A stretch of 53,364 bases of DNA from Plectonema cf. radiosum LEGE 06105. Its GTDB lineage: Bacteria; Cyanobacteriota; Cyanobacteriia; Cyanobacteriales; Nostocaceae. This document shows positions 17,192-26,073 of this stretch, piece after piece. The position numbers and the translations under genes were made by a program. Each line of letters opens with the position of its first letter. Position 1 is the first letter of the stretch. The stretch covers positions 1-53,364 of the forward strand of contig NZ_JADEWL010000031.1 of NCBI RefSeq assembly GCF_015207665.1, read 5' to 3'. Under the pieces are notes generated by a model. It saw only the letters and a program-made list of their open reading frames with translations, was not told the origin of the DNA and did not search any database.

Positions 17192-19480
17192 ATGAAAATT
17201 CCCCAAATTAAACCCCACTTCCGCGTGGAGATTGTTGAACCCAAAAATGTCTATTTGCTCAGCGAATCTGCCACTTACGCGCTGACAGGTAGCCTTTATT
17301 GCCAAATTCTTCCCCTTCTGGATGGGCAACATACACGAGCAGAAATAATTCAAAAACTTGATGGACAAGTTCCCCCCGAACACTTTGATTATGTCCTTGA
17401 ACGCTTGGATGAAAAAGGCTACCTCACCGATGCTGCTCATAGTCTAACCCGCGAAGCCGCAGCATTTTGGAGTCTGCTGAATGTTGATCCGCTACTAGTG
17501 AGCAATGGCTTACCCCAGACAAAAGTCTTCGTCACAACTATTGGTGCTGTTGACGCGCAAAATTTGATTGCAGCGTTGCAAGCAGTGGGAATTCCTGTAC
17601 AGCAAGGACAGCCACAGGAGTCAACAGAGGAGTCAACATTGGGGATTCATTCCCTGTGGGTAGTTCTCACCGATGACTATCTTCAGCCAGAACTGAGTCG
17701 TATCAATAAAATAGCACTGCGAACTCAGCAACCTTGGCTACTGGTTAAGCCAAACGGTGGGATACTGTGGTTTGGTTCCATCTTTACTCCCAAAGAAACA
17801 GGTTGCTGGGAATGTTTAGCTCATCGGTTACAGGGCAATCGAGAGGTAGAGACTTCCATTTTACGACAGCAAGGGAAGACGGGGAATGGATGTTTACCGA
17901 CTGCTATAGCTGGGTTGGCTTCGACGGAGCAAACAGCTATAACACTTACAACTACCGAAGTTGCGAAATGGTTGGTGCAACAGCTTGTCCCAGAGGCGAA
18001 AATTCAGACTTTAGCAGGGAAAATCATAACTTTAGACCAAACGAATTTTACCCTGAAAACCCATTCCCTAACTCAACGTCCCCAGTGTCCTGCTTGTGGA
18101 AATCCCGATTTAGTGAGTCAACAAGTCAAAAGTGCAATCGCTCTCACTAGCCGCAAAAAGCTGTTTACTCAGGATGGCGGACATCGTGCTTTTACACCAG
18201 ATCAAATCTTAAAACGTTACGAACATCTAATAAGCCCAATTACTGGAGTCGTCAGTAGCCTAACGCGATTGTCCGATCCAGAGAATCCCTTTGTACATAC
18301 CTACAGCGCAGTTCACACTTTTGGTTCTTCTGACAGTTTGGGTCAATTGCGGAAATCCCTTGGTCACAAAAGCGGTGGCAAAGGTAAAACTGACCGTCAA
18401 TCTCAAGCAAGTGGATTTTGTGAAGCGGTTGAACGCTATTCTTGTATTTACCAGGGTGACGAACCCCGAATCAAGTCTAAGTTGGCTGATTTAGACGGTG
18501 CCATTCATCCAGCACAGTGTTTGCTGTTCAGCAAAACTCAGTATCAAAATCGGGAGGAATTAAACAAAAAGTTGTTGGTTGAACACGATTGGATTCCCAA
18601 ACCTTTTGACGAAACCCAGATAATTGACTGGACACCTGTTTGGTCGCTCACTGAGCAAACCCACAAATATCTCCCCACTACCTTCTGTTATTACAATTAC
18701 AAGCTCAATAAAGAACATTGCTTCTGTTGGGCTGATTCCAACGGTAATGCGGCTGGTGGAACCCTGGAGGATGCTATTTTACAAGGATTTTTGGAACTTG
18801 CAGAGCGCGATAGTGTGGCAATTTGGTGGTACAATCGTCTACAGCGTCCTGGTGTGGATTTAGCCAGTTTCAACGAACCTTATTTACTGGATTTGCAAGC
18901 CTGGTATGGCACTCAACAGCGAGAATTGTGGGTCTTGGATTTAACCACGGATTTGAATATTCCCGCATTTGCCGCCATTTCTCGTTATACGGGTGGAGAA
19001 CAGGAATACATTATCGCTGGTTATGGCGCCCATTTCGATGCCAAAATTGCCATCTTACGAGCGGTGACGGAGGTAAATCAAATTGGTTGTCATTTACCAG
19101 AGAAGTATCCCTCAACCAATGCAGACTCGGCATTGAATTACTGGTATACTCACGCATCCATCGCCAACCAACCATATTTAGCACCTTCTCAAGCTCCTGC
19201 CAAACAAGCCACTGATTATAACCAACAGTGGAACGACGATATCCATCAAGATGTCTTGAACTGTGTGGATATTGTAGGAAAAGTTGGGCTGGAAATGCTG
19301 GTACTTAACCAGACTCGTCCTGATATTGGCTTACCTGTGGTCAAAGTTATTGTACCAGGTTTACGTCACTTCTGGTCGCGTTTTGGGGCTGGAAGGTTGT
19401 ATGATGTGCCTGTAAAACTCGGCTGGCTCCCTGCACCTATAGCTGAAAATCAAATGAATCCTATGCCAATGGTGTTTTAA
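17192..19480 (+). CDS. Fused E1-like/YcaO cyclodehydratase (PatD-like)
   Basis: 762 residues, the expected size of PatD/TruD. The N-terminal ~90 residues form a RiPP recognition element (YLLSESATYALTGSLYCQIL, LDEKGYLTDA) that binds the leader. An E1-like domain follows, with a zinc tetrathiolate from GCWECLAHRL (~residue 205) and RPQCPACGNPD (~305). From ~residue 370 it is a YcaO domain with the ATP-binding signatures SGFCEAVERYSC and LQGFLELAERDSVAIWWYNR. The tail NPMPMVF matches the proline-rich C-terminus needed in this family. The known reaction is ATP-dependent cyclodehydration of Cys (and sometimes Ser/Thr) to azolines. It ends one base before the oxidase gene starts, so the two are surely co-translated. 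Confidence 0.94.
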   Translation: MKIPQIKPHFRVEIVEPKNVYLLSESATYALTGSLYCQILPLLDGQHTRAEIIQKLDGQVPPEHFDYVLERLDEKGYLTDAAHSLTREAAAFWSLLNVDPLLVSNGLPQTKVFVTTIGAVDAQNLIAALQAVGIPVQQGQPQESTEESTLGIHSLWVVLTDDYLQPELSRINKIALRTQQPWLLVKPNGGILWFGSIFTPKETGCWECLAHRLQGNREVETSILRQQGKTGNGCLPTAIAGLASTEQTAITLTTTEVAKWLVQQLVPEAKIQTLAGKIITLDQTNFTLKTHSLTQRPQCPACGNPDLVSQQVKSAIALTSRKKLFTQDGGHRAFTPDQILKRYEHLISPITGVVSSLTRLSDPENPFVHTYSAVHTFGSSDSLGQLRKSLGHKSGGKGKTDRQSQASGFCEAVERYSCIYQGDEPRIKSKLADLDGAIHPAQCLLFSKTQYQNREELNKKLLVEHDWIPKPFDETQIIDWTPVWSLTEQTHKYLPTTFCYYNYKLNKEHCFCWADSNGNAAGGTLEDAILQGFLELAERDSVAIWWYNRLQRPGVDLASFNEPYLLDLQAWYGTQQRELWVLDLTTDLNIPAFAAISRYTGGEQEYIIAGYGAHFDAKIAILRAVTEVNQIGCHLPEKYPSTNADSALNYWYTHASIANQPYLAPSQAPAKQATDYNQQWNDDIHQDVLNCVDIVGKVGLEMLVLNQTRPDIGLPVVKVIVPGLRHFWSRFGAGRLYDVPVKLGWLPAPIAENQMNPMPMVF

Positions 19481-19481
19481 T

Positions 19482-20873
19482 ATGTCCGATACCTTCACCC
19501 TCTCCTTCCGCCCCGAAATTGTCTTTACCGATGAAACTGATCGCTTGACGCTGCAATTCGCGACCCACAGCCTCACTCTAGATCGCCCTCAACCAGGATT
19601 GAGATCGGCATTGGAACATCTAAAACATTCTGCCCTAACCACAGCCCAACTAACTGCTTTGGTTGTAGAAGCTGATGGTGTGGAAGACAGTTCAAACTTT
19701 GAAGCTGAGTTACAAAAGCTGATTAACCTGGGCTGGATTTGTCATTCTGTTTTACCCTTAGCAACCGCCGTTGCCATCACTACTGATTATCAATTGATTT
19801 CTCCGGTTTTTGATTGGGATAAGAATTTTAACCTATCTCGCTTTGCCTTTCTGCGTCAAGAAAATCAACAATTTGTCTTAGAATCTCCCTTATCTAAAGC
19901 CAAAATTATTCTTCTAGATTGGCGTGCTGCCGCTTTAATTGGGAAACTGGCTCAGTCTGATTCGTCATTGACGTTAGAGAATTTAGCAGATTCGCTAATT
20001 AATGTAGAAATAGTGCAATCGCTGATTAAGTTGCTGATTGCTACTAAGATGATTTCCTTAGAACCTGAAAGTGAAGCATTAGCGGAATGGCAATTTCACA
20101 ATCTTCTGTTTCATCGTCAAACCCGTTTAAAGCGATTAGACGATGCACGAAAATCACAAATACCGAGCTTCGAGGATAGCGAGCGCGCGCACTTTGTCAA
20201 GTCTCCCATGAGCGATGAAGTCATTTTCTTAGAGAAACCTCACCTAGAAGCGTTAGCCAAAACAGATATTTCCCTCACCCAAGCGATAGAATCCAGACAA
20301 TCAATTCGTGAGTATGACAACCAACCTATCACCCTCAAGCAGTTGGGAGAATTCCTATATCGCTGTGCCAGGGTGAAAGAGGTTTACACCCGTGAGGAGG
20401 ATATTATGAACATTGGAGAACTTACAAAACGTCCTTACCCTGCTGGTGGTGCTTTATACGAGTTGGAAATTTATCCTGTGATTAATCAGTGTCAGGGATT
20501 GGATTCAGGATTATACCACTATCAGCCATTGTCTCACGCCTTGTATGCAATCGCCGATGGAAATTCAACAGTTGAAGCCTTAATTTTCGATGCCTGGAAA
20601 TCAACGGGACAGCAAAATGTTCCCCAAGTGCTTCTGATTGTGACGGCTCGGTTTGGGCGATTGTTCTGGAAGTACTATGCCATCGGTTATGGGTTGATTT
20701 TAAAACATATTGGTGTTTTGTTTCAAACATTTTACCTGGTTGCTACTGCCATGCAATTAGCTCCCAGTGCAATTGGTGCAGGAAACTCGGAACAGTTCGT
20801 CAAAATCGCCAATCTCAACGAGTACGAAGAGTCTTCTGTGGGAGAGTTTATTCTCGGTTCATTGAAGCAATAA
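19482..20873 (+). CDS. SagB-type azoline dehydrogenase (nitroreductase fold)
   Basis: 463 residues. The N-terminal ~200 residues are a winged-helix/RRE-like region as in SagB enzymes. The C-terminal ~200 are a flavin nitroreductase fold: LTQAIESRQSIREYDNQPIT, then KRPYPAGGALYELEIYPVIN, LDSGLYHYQPLSHALYAI and YRC/Lys-containing helices. Such FMN enzymes oxidise thiazolines to thiazoles. In PatG this domain is fused to the macrocyclase; here it is a separate gene directly after the cyclodehydratase (one-base gap) and 54 bases before the macrocyclase gene. Its presence predicts aromatic thiazoles in the final products. Cytoplasmic. Confidence 0.92.
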   Translation: MSDTFTLSFRPEIVFTDETDRLTLQFATHSLTLDRPQPGLRSALEHLKHSALTTAQLTALVVEADGVEDSSNFEAELQKLINLGWICHSVLPLATAVAITTDYQLISPVFDWDKNFNLSRFAFLRQENQQFVLESPLSKAKIILLDWRAAALIGKLAQSDSSLTLENLADSLINVEIVQSLIKLLIATKMISLEPESEALAEWQFHNLLFHRQTRLKRLDDARKSQIPSFEDSERAHFVKSPMSDEVIFLEKPHLEALAKTDISLTQAIESRQSIREYDNQPITLKQLGEFLYRCARVKEVYTREEDIMNIGELTKRPYPAGGALYELEIYPVINQCQGLDSGLYHYQPLSHALYAIADGNSTVEALIFDAWKSTGQQNVPQVLLIVTARFGRLFWKYYAIGYGLILKHIGVLFQTFYLVATAMQLAPSAIGAGNSEQFVKIANLNEYEESSVGEFILGSLKQ

Positions 20874-20927
20874 ATTAAAATCTTTGCTTGCCCAACTCGA
20901 TCCCACTTTATCCTATTTATTACTTCT

Positions 20928-23228
20928 ATGCCTGACTTTAATACCATTCCCGGTTTTGCTGCTCTGCAAGCTCTGACTCTTGGTGATTCTCGGATCAAAA
21001 TTGCTGTTTTAGATGGATCAGCCGATTTAGAGCGCGCTTGCTTTCGGGGTGCAAACTTGAGTAAAGCTAAAGCTTTTTGGCAAACAGATTTAGAGCCAAT
21101 CGATCCGATTTATATTCAAAGGGAACTTCAAATTAGGAAGTTGGGAGACAAAAAAAAGGCTTTAAAGAAAGCATTGAAGCAGATCGAAAAGCAGAATACG
21201 GATACAGCCCCAGTGCTATCTGTTGCTGAAATAATGCCGCCGCATTCTATCACTACCATCTTCAATGGTGTATTAGAAAACACAGAGGCACCATTGCTAG
21301 AACATTATCATCAGTTAAAAAACTTCAAGCAACAGCAAACAAAACTCAAACCAGAAATCCCCGCAAACACCGACTATAAAGCAGAAATTAAAGCCTTAGA
21401 GGAAGAAATTGAGGCATTGAGAGACTCAATTCCCAAACTTGTTCGAGAACGTCTCAATTGTATCTTTCATGCAACAGGCATCTTTGGTACAATATTTGGG
21501 CAACCAGGTTCCCCAGTGGAAGGAGTTGCTCCCTACTGCACCGCTATTAACATTCCCCTATTTGAAACCTCAACGGGTGATGAGGCACTCTCACCGTTGA
21601 ACTTAGCTCATGCCTTTAACCTGGCATTGGAACTGGGAGTAAACATCATCCACTGTGCAGCCTGTCATCCCACTCAAACTGGGTTTGCCCACGAAATGAT
21701 TCAGAAAGCGGTGAAGCAGTGCCAAGATAATAATATTCTAATTGTAGCTCCATCAGGCAACAATAAGGGCGAATGCTTTTGCGCTCCGGCGATTTTGCCA
21801 AATGTCCTGGCAGTGGGTATGATGAAAGACAATGGTCAACCCGCCAACTACAGTAATTGGGGTGGACAATATCAGCAACAGGGTATTCTTGCACCGGGTG
21901 AAAACATAGTAGCAGCACAACCCGGTACCGATGAACCAGCACGCCAAGAAGGAACCAGTTTGGCTGCCCCCTTAATGACAGGCATTTCTGCTTTACTAAT
22001 GAGTCTACAACTACAACGGGGCGAAAAACCTAATGCCGAAACTGTTCGTCAAGCTATTTTAAATAGTGCTATTCCCTGCGACTCCAAGGAAGTTGAGGAA
22101 CCAGAACGCTGTCTAGTCGGTAAATTAAATATTCCCGGAGCCTATCAATTATTAACTGGGCAGCTTTTACCCAACATTCAATCAAGTGCAGTTGTCCTTC
22201 CGCAAATGATTTTACCACCAAACAGCAACTCTTTCCCAGATAGTTCTGAATCTGCCGTAATAAGTGCCTCCCAATCTCTTAATGAGGTTGACAATTCTGC
22301 CGCTATGAAACTTGTTACCGCCTCAGCTACAATTATAGATATTTCCCCTGCTCCCCTTTCACCTTCTAACATCACCCCCAGTGCCGTCTCCAACACAGTC
22401 TACGCCCTCGGCACCCTTGGCTACGATTTCGGTTCTGAAGCCCGCCGCGATACCTTCAAGCAACAGATGCCTGGGGTCAACATTGATGGGGTATTAATTC
22501 CGGCTAATCCCTATGATGTCAGCCAAATGGTTAATCATCTGGAGTTGAGTCCCACTGAAGGTAAATCTCTTATTTGGACGCTGAATCAAGAACTTACCCC
22601 AATTTACGCCCTAGAACCCCAAAAGGCTTTTGCCAGCGAAATATATACGGTATTTCAGATGCTTTTGGCTGGACAAATTCAGCCAGAAGAAAGCGATGAT
22701 TACATTGAGCGAGTCAGCATTCCTGGCAATCTAACCAATCGCAGCGTCGAACTTTTTTCCGGGCAAGTCGTTCCTATCCTTGCACTGCCTAATATTCGGG
22801 GGATGTATGGTTGGCAAGTCAACTCATTGGTCGAAGCAGCCGTTGCCACCGTTAGCCCTGAGACCCGCGAATCTGATAACGTGATGATGCGCCGTACCCT
22901 CAAAAGTTTCCTGCATCGCATCTACTATGACCTCCGCAACTTAGGACATTTAGACCGCGATCGCGCTCTCAATTTTGCTGCGACAAACGCCTTTCAAGCA
23001 GCCTCCACTTTTGCTGAAGCCATTAATAGCGGCATGGGATTAGACAGCATTGAGATTGAAAAAAGCCCCTTTTGTCGCTTGAACGGTAATTGTTGGGACG
23101 TGATGCTGAAGTTTTTCGACTCAGAAAACGGCCGACGCGCCAAAAAGGTGTATAGATTCACCATTGACGTTGCCAATATTATGCCAGTCACTCTGGGGCA
23201 AGTGCGTTCGTGGTCAGTACCACGTTAG
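20928..23228 (+). CDS. Cyanobactin macrocyclase-type subtilase (PatG-like, no oxidase domain)
   Basis: 766 residues. The triad is Asp29 (IAVLDGSADLERACF), His181 and Ser344 (EGTSLAAPLMTG), with the oxyanion Asn in VAPSGNNKG. Asp and His are separated by ~150 residues against 35 in the PatA-type protein; the extra ~115 residues are predicted helical and highly charged (LGDKKKALKKALKQIEKQ; IKALEEEIEALRDSIPKL). PatG macrocyclases carry a helical insert at just this place, which shields the acyl-enzyme from water. The His motif is FHATGIFG instead of the usual HGTHVA. The C-terminal domain copies that of the PatA-type protein. Lacking the PatG oxidase domain, it relies on the separate SagB-type gene. 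No signal peptide. Confidence 0.9.
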   Translation: MPDFNTIPGFAALQALTLGDSRIKIAVLDGSADLERACFRGANLSKAKAFWQTDLEPIDPIYIQRELQIRKLGDKKKALKKALKQIEKQNTDTAPVLSVAEIMPPHSITTIFNGVLENTEAPLLEHYHQLKNFKQQQTKLKPEIPANTDYKAEIKALEEEIEALRDSIPKLVRERLNCIFHATGIFGTIFGQPGSPVEGVAPYCTAINIPLFETSTGDEALSPLNLAHAFNLALELGVNIIHCAACHPTQTGFAHEMIQKAVKQCQDNNILIVAPSGNNKGECFCAPAILPNVLAVGMMKDNGQPANYSNWGGQYQQQGILAPGENIVAAQPGTDEPARQEGTSLAAPLMTGISALLMSLQLQRGEKPNAETVRQAILNSAIPCDSKEVEEPERCLVGKLNIPGAYQLLTGQLLPNIQSSAVVLPQMILPPNSNSFPDSSESAVISASQSLNEVDNSAAMKLVTASATIIDISPAPLSPSNITPSAVSNTVYALGTLGYDFGSEARRDTFKQQMPGVNIDGVLIPANPYDVSQMVNHLELSPTEGKSLIWTLNQELTPIYALEPQKAFASEIYTVFQMLLAGQIQPEESDDYIERVSIPGNLTNRSVELFSGQVVPILALPNIRGMYGWQVNSLVEAAVATVSPETRESDNVMMRRTLKSFLHRIYYDLRNLGHLDRDRALNFAATNAFQAASTFAEAINSGMGLDSIEIEKSPFCRLNGNCWDVMLKFFDSENGRRAKKVYRFTIDVANIMPVTLGQVRSWSVPR

Positions 23229-23850
23229 CTTTCTCACCTAGCGTTTTTGCGACACGACTCTTCGTCACATTCCTATAATATTCACCTATAAATTAATCAG
23301 GTAAATAAATGTCCAATAATTGTGGTGAATTTCTGTTATTAAATCTCCTAAAGATTACGAAGTCTATCGCATTAGTCCTGATGATTCTAATCGGTTAGCC
23401 TGAGTTAAGAATTATGCAAAAAGCACACCACGCTGGTACTGTTTTAAATTCCCAATAATGCGTGCTGAGTGCTATTGAGCGTAATGCGGTTATTTCAGTT
23501 TTTTGGGGATTAACTTCTGATAAATAGCTCATAAATAACCGAACTCATACATTGCTATTTATACAGCAAAAAATCAAGTTTTGATACCATCATCCCATAG
23601 TTTATATTTGGCATTTTCTGGGTTAATTCCCTCTTTTGTACCAGTTTATGTTAAGTAATCTGGTAGTGAAAAGATTGTTTTAAATAAAACTAGCCAAGAC
23701 CAGGGAATTTACTATTATTTGCTTCTATAATTAATATTGACTCTAGACTAATTTGTTGTGGGTACAAATTTTACGAAAGCGGAAATTTCAACTATTTTCG
23801 GTGTTCCCAGGCTTTACAGGTGGTGGAAAAAGTTTCTCAGAAGGTTATTA
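23229..23850 (+). other. Degenerate spacer with a possible cupin-gene remnant
   Basis: About 620 bases with no intact frame. At 23335-23403 one frame reads VIKSPKDYEVYRISPDDSN then RLA and a stop, a pattern like the N-terminus of a cupin family widespread in cyanobacteria (…YRISP.D.NRLA). The remaining sequence shows no continuation, so I regard it as a possible gene scar. The rest is AT-rich and without visible structure. Confidence 0.4.
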
Positions 23851-24037
23851 GCTTTGGTTTTTTCCCAAAGTTAATAATGACGTTAACTAATAGTTGCTCG
23901 GCACTTAAATTTTCGGTAACTGAAACCAATATAGGGACTGTGTTGGAAAATTGCTGCTGCTAAATCTTTAACTTTTTTCTTAAATTTGTAAACTTTGGTA
24001 GCTTGCTTCTGATTGAAGGTGCAAACTAAGAGCAATA
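23851..24037 (+). repeat. Right copy of the ~187-bp direct repeat
   Basis: Same length and orientation as 12161-12347. It begins with a small hairpin (CTTTGG, seven-base loop, CCAAAG), includes AATTTTCGGTAACTGAAACC and ends with GCAAACTAAGAGCAATA. AAGGAG, the ribosome binding site of the CAP-domain gene, follows closely. It probably drives that gene. Confidence 0.8.
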
Positions 24038-24065
24038 CTATCGAAAATTAAGGAGAAAATTTGAT

Positions 24066-24452
24066 ATGGATCTTGTACAACAAGTTATTGCACTTACCAA
24101 TCAAGAACGTGCTAATCATGGCTTAGGAGCCTTAGAATGGAATGAGCAACTGTTCAAAGCGGCACAAGGACATTCTCAAAACATGGCACACGGCGATTTC
24201 TTTGAGCATGGCGATCCCGTTAAACGTGCCAGAGAGGAAGGATATCCATCTTCCTTTGTTGGAGAGAATATTGCGGCAGGCAGACCTACACCAGAAGCTG
24301 TAATGCAACAGTGGCTGAATAGCCCAGGACACCGCAACAATATTCTTAGTCCAGATTATACAGAAATTGGTGTCGGTCATTGCTATCTAGAGAACGACCC
24401 AGGTCGATTGCAATACAAACATTATTGGACGCAAGTCTTTGGAAAACGCTAA
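24066..24452 (+). CDS. CAP (SCP/PR1-like) domain protein without signal peptide
   Basis: 128 residues, a minimal bacterial CAP domain: VIALTNQERANHGLGALEWN, then KAAQGHSQNMAHGDFFEHGD, GENIAAG, MQQWLNSPGHRNNIL and the closing HYWTQVFGKR. The putative metal-binding His (FEH and SPGHR) and Glu (GENI, and EIGVGHC) are kept. Most CAP proteins are secreted, yet no signal peptide is present; translation starts directly at the domain from a good AAGGAG. It shares the upstream 187-bp repeat with the RiPP locus start, so both may respond to one signal. Substrate and role are unknown for this family. Confidence 0.88.
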   Translation: MDLVQQVIALTNQERANHGLGALEWNEQLFKAAQGHSQNMAHGDFFEHGDPVKRAREEGYPSSFVGENIAAGRPTPEAVMQQWLNSPGHRNNILSPDYTEIGVGHCYLENDPGRLQYKHYWTQVFGKR

Positions 24453-24478
24453 CCCAAACTAATGAGCCATCCTTAAAA

Positions 24479-24530
24479 ACTTTATGATCGAGAATAGAAC
24501 GTGCTTAGGTTTTACTCTCGATCATAAAGT
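24479..24530 (+). terminator. Long perfect hairpin after the CAP-domain gene
   Basis: A perfect 15-bp stem, ACTTTATGATCGAGA (24479-24493) and TCTCGATCATAAAGT (24516-24530), with a 22-base loop, 27 bases after the stop codon. There is no T-run, so a classical terminator is uncertain; transcript stabilisation or a small dispersed palindrome are alternatives. Confidence 0.6.
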
Positions 24531-24798
24531 GCGAGCGCAATCTCCTGTAGGTTGGAAAAATAAAGATTCTTTAAATCACAAAAATATATAAATTCAACGA
24601 TTAAAATACGCTTCAAACAATTTATAAAATGTTGGGTTACAACGCAAATCTAGATTTTTCATATGGCTGCAAATATCTCTTGTGCGTTTCCACCCAGCCT
24701 ACAAGACTGAAGGTTGATCAGCGTACTATTTTTTTTGTGCAAGTGCGATAATATTGATTTAGTCAGTTGTTGGATCGGGAGCAATCGTAATTACATAG

Positions 24799-24987
24799 TT
24801 CAACATCAACGATACATTGCTGCAAGAGGCACTTTCCCTGGATGACCAGATAACCGTTGATGCCCTGGTCGAAACCGCGCTGCGGGAATATATCCAACGT
24901 CGTAAGCGACTCAAAGTGTTAGACCTCTTTGGCTCCATTGATTATGACCCAGACTACGACTACAAACAGCAACGTCAGCAGGCATGA
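24799..24987 (+). pseudogene. VapB-type antitoxin frame with no normal start
   Basis: The frame reads FNINDTLLQEALSLDDQITV, then DALVETALREYIQRRKRLKV and LDLFGSIDYDPDYDY, typical of VapB antitoxins whose gene directly precedes vapC. It ends in TGA overlapping the vapC ATG (ATGA). The expected opening (MR.T before FNINDTLL) is disrupted by TAG at 24796-24798 and there is no in-frame ATG; the first usable codon is TTG at 24817. Either translation starts at TTG, losing the first beta strand, or the antitoxin is dead. Loss of the antitoxin beside an intact toxin would be unexpected, so a non-ATG start deserves thought. Confidence 0.7.
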
Positions 24988-25394
24988 GCGTCATAGTTGA
25001 TACTTCTGTTTGGTCACTGGCTTTGCGTCGGAGAACCCCACCCGATTCTTCCCCTGTAGTAACCCGATTACGAGATTTAATTATCAATGACCAAGTTGCT
25101 TTGCTGGGTGCGATTAGACAAGAAATCCTTTCTAGCATTCGCAGTTCGGAACAGTTTACCCGTCTACGAGATTACCTGCGAATATTTCCAGATATGGAAC
25201 TCTTACCTGAAGACTACGAACTCGCCGCAGAGTATTTTAATACCTGCCGTAGCAATGGTATCCAAGGTTCAAATACTGATTTTCTGATTTGTGCAGTTGC
25301 CCATCATCGAAGCTACAGCATCCTCACAACCGATAACGATTTTCAGAGTTTCCAAGCACACATTCCTATGATTCTATTGAGTGTTGAAGGTTAG
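24984..25394 (+). CDS. VapC-type PIN-domain ribonuclease toxin
   Basis: 136 residues, full length for VapC. The four acidic residues of the PIN active site are visible: Asp in VIVDTSVWSLALRR, Glu in RQEILSSIRS, Asp in SNTDFLICAVA, and Asp in ILTTDNDFQSF. Known members are Mg-dependent endoribonucleases that cut tRNA or rRNA and are held in check by VapB. It overlaps the antitoxin frame by three bases. Given that antitoxin's irregular start, this toxin may be silent, weakly active, or restrained by another antitoxin. Confidence 0.9.
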   Translation: MSVIVDTSVWSLALRRRTPPDSSPVVTRLRDLIINDQVALLGAIRQEILSSIRSSEQFTRLRDYLRIFPDMELLPEDYELAAEYFNTCRSNGIQGSNTDFLICAVAHHRSYSILTTDNDFQSFQAHIPMILLSVEG

Positions 25395-25454
25395 TGCGAT
25401 CGCAATACAAGATTGGGTTGACATAAGGAAACCCAAGATTATCTATAATTAATC

Positions 25455-25844
25455 TCAACCCCATAACCTTTGAATACAATAAGCATCAAATTTGACATCC
25501 CGGCTAATTAAGATAAAAGAGTGATTCATAGCTTGAACAATTAACATTCAATCAAAGGGATCGCGATGATTTGATGGGAAAGTAAGTGTTGAGTATAATT
25601 CAACATCTTTATTGATAATAGGTAAGATTTGAATATTTATAGATTGCAATTCTTTAGATAAATCTTCAATAGGTCGATTTATTTGCAGCTTGCCTATGTT
25701 AATTTTAATAGCAGTTTCCCATAGACTCACTATACTAAAATACAAGCTTTCTTTGGCATCAATAATATCCTTGGCTTTAATCGTTAGATTAGTATCACCT
25801 AGTAAATACCAAAGAAAAGCATGAGTATCTAAAATATATTTCAT
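25455..25844 (-). pseudogene. PIN-domain toxin interrupted by a single stop codon
   Basis: The first 98 codons encode a normal PIN toxin: YILDTHAFLWYLLGDTNLTI, then SLWETAIKINIGKLQI and FPSNHRDPFD, followed by TGA at 25548-25550. In the same frame translation would continue as MLIVQAMNHSFILISRDVKF and DAYCIQRLWG to a TGA at 25455. Relatives have HRDPFDR(M/L)L.AQA, so a CGA to TGA change at the Arg codon explains the break. The fourth acidic residue (ISRD) lies beyond it, so the truncated protein should be inactive. It belongs to a three-gene minus-strand unit with the two antitoxin-like genes upstream. Confidence 0.88.
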
Positions 25845-25845
25845 G

Positions 25846-26067
25846 TTACATATATTCTAACAAATCTTCTAATGGTTCATCAAAATCATCTGACATAATG
25901 ATTTGACCTGCCCAACTACCGTAAGCCCGATCGGTTTCTATCTTTTCCTGATATTGTTTATTATCTGGATATTTTTCTCTTAAATATTCTGCATCATGTA
26001 ATAGCTCCATTTTCAGAGATTCAGGCAGATTAATAACAACTTTCCACAAAGCTAGTTCAGTATTCAT
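25846..26067 (-). CDS. DUF2281-like antitoxin
   Basis: 73 residues. It has a short helical region (NLPESLKMELLHDAEYLREK) and the C-terminal signature SWAGQIIMSDDFDEPLEDL, then LEYM, which marks DUF2281-like antitoxins paired with PIN toxins. One base separates it from the PIN-toxin frame. The extended acidic C-terminus is expected to wrap the toxin. Since the toxin is interrupted, its present role is uncertain. Confidence 0.82.
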   Translation of the reverse strand: MNTELALWKVVINLPESLKMELLHDAEYLREKYPDNKQYQEKIETDRAYGSWAGQIIMSDDFDEPLEDLLEYM

Positions 26068-26073
26068 ACACTT

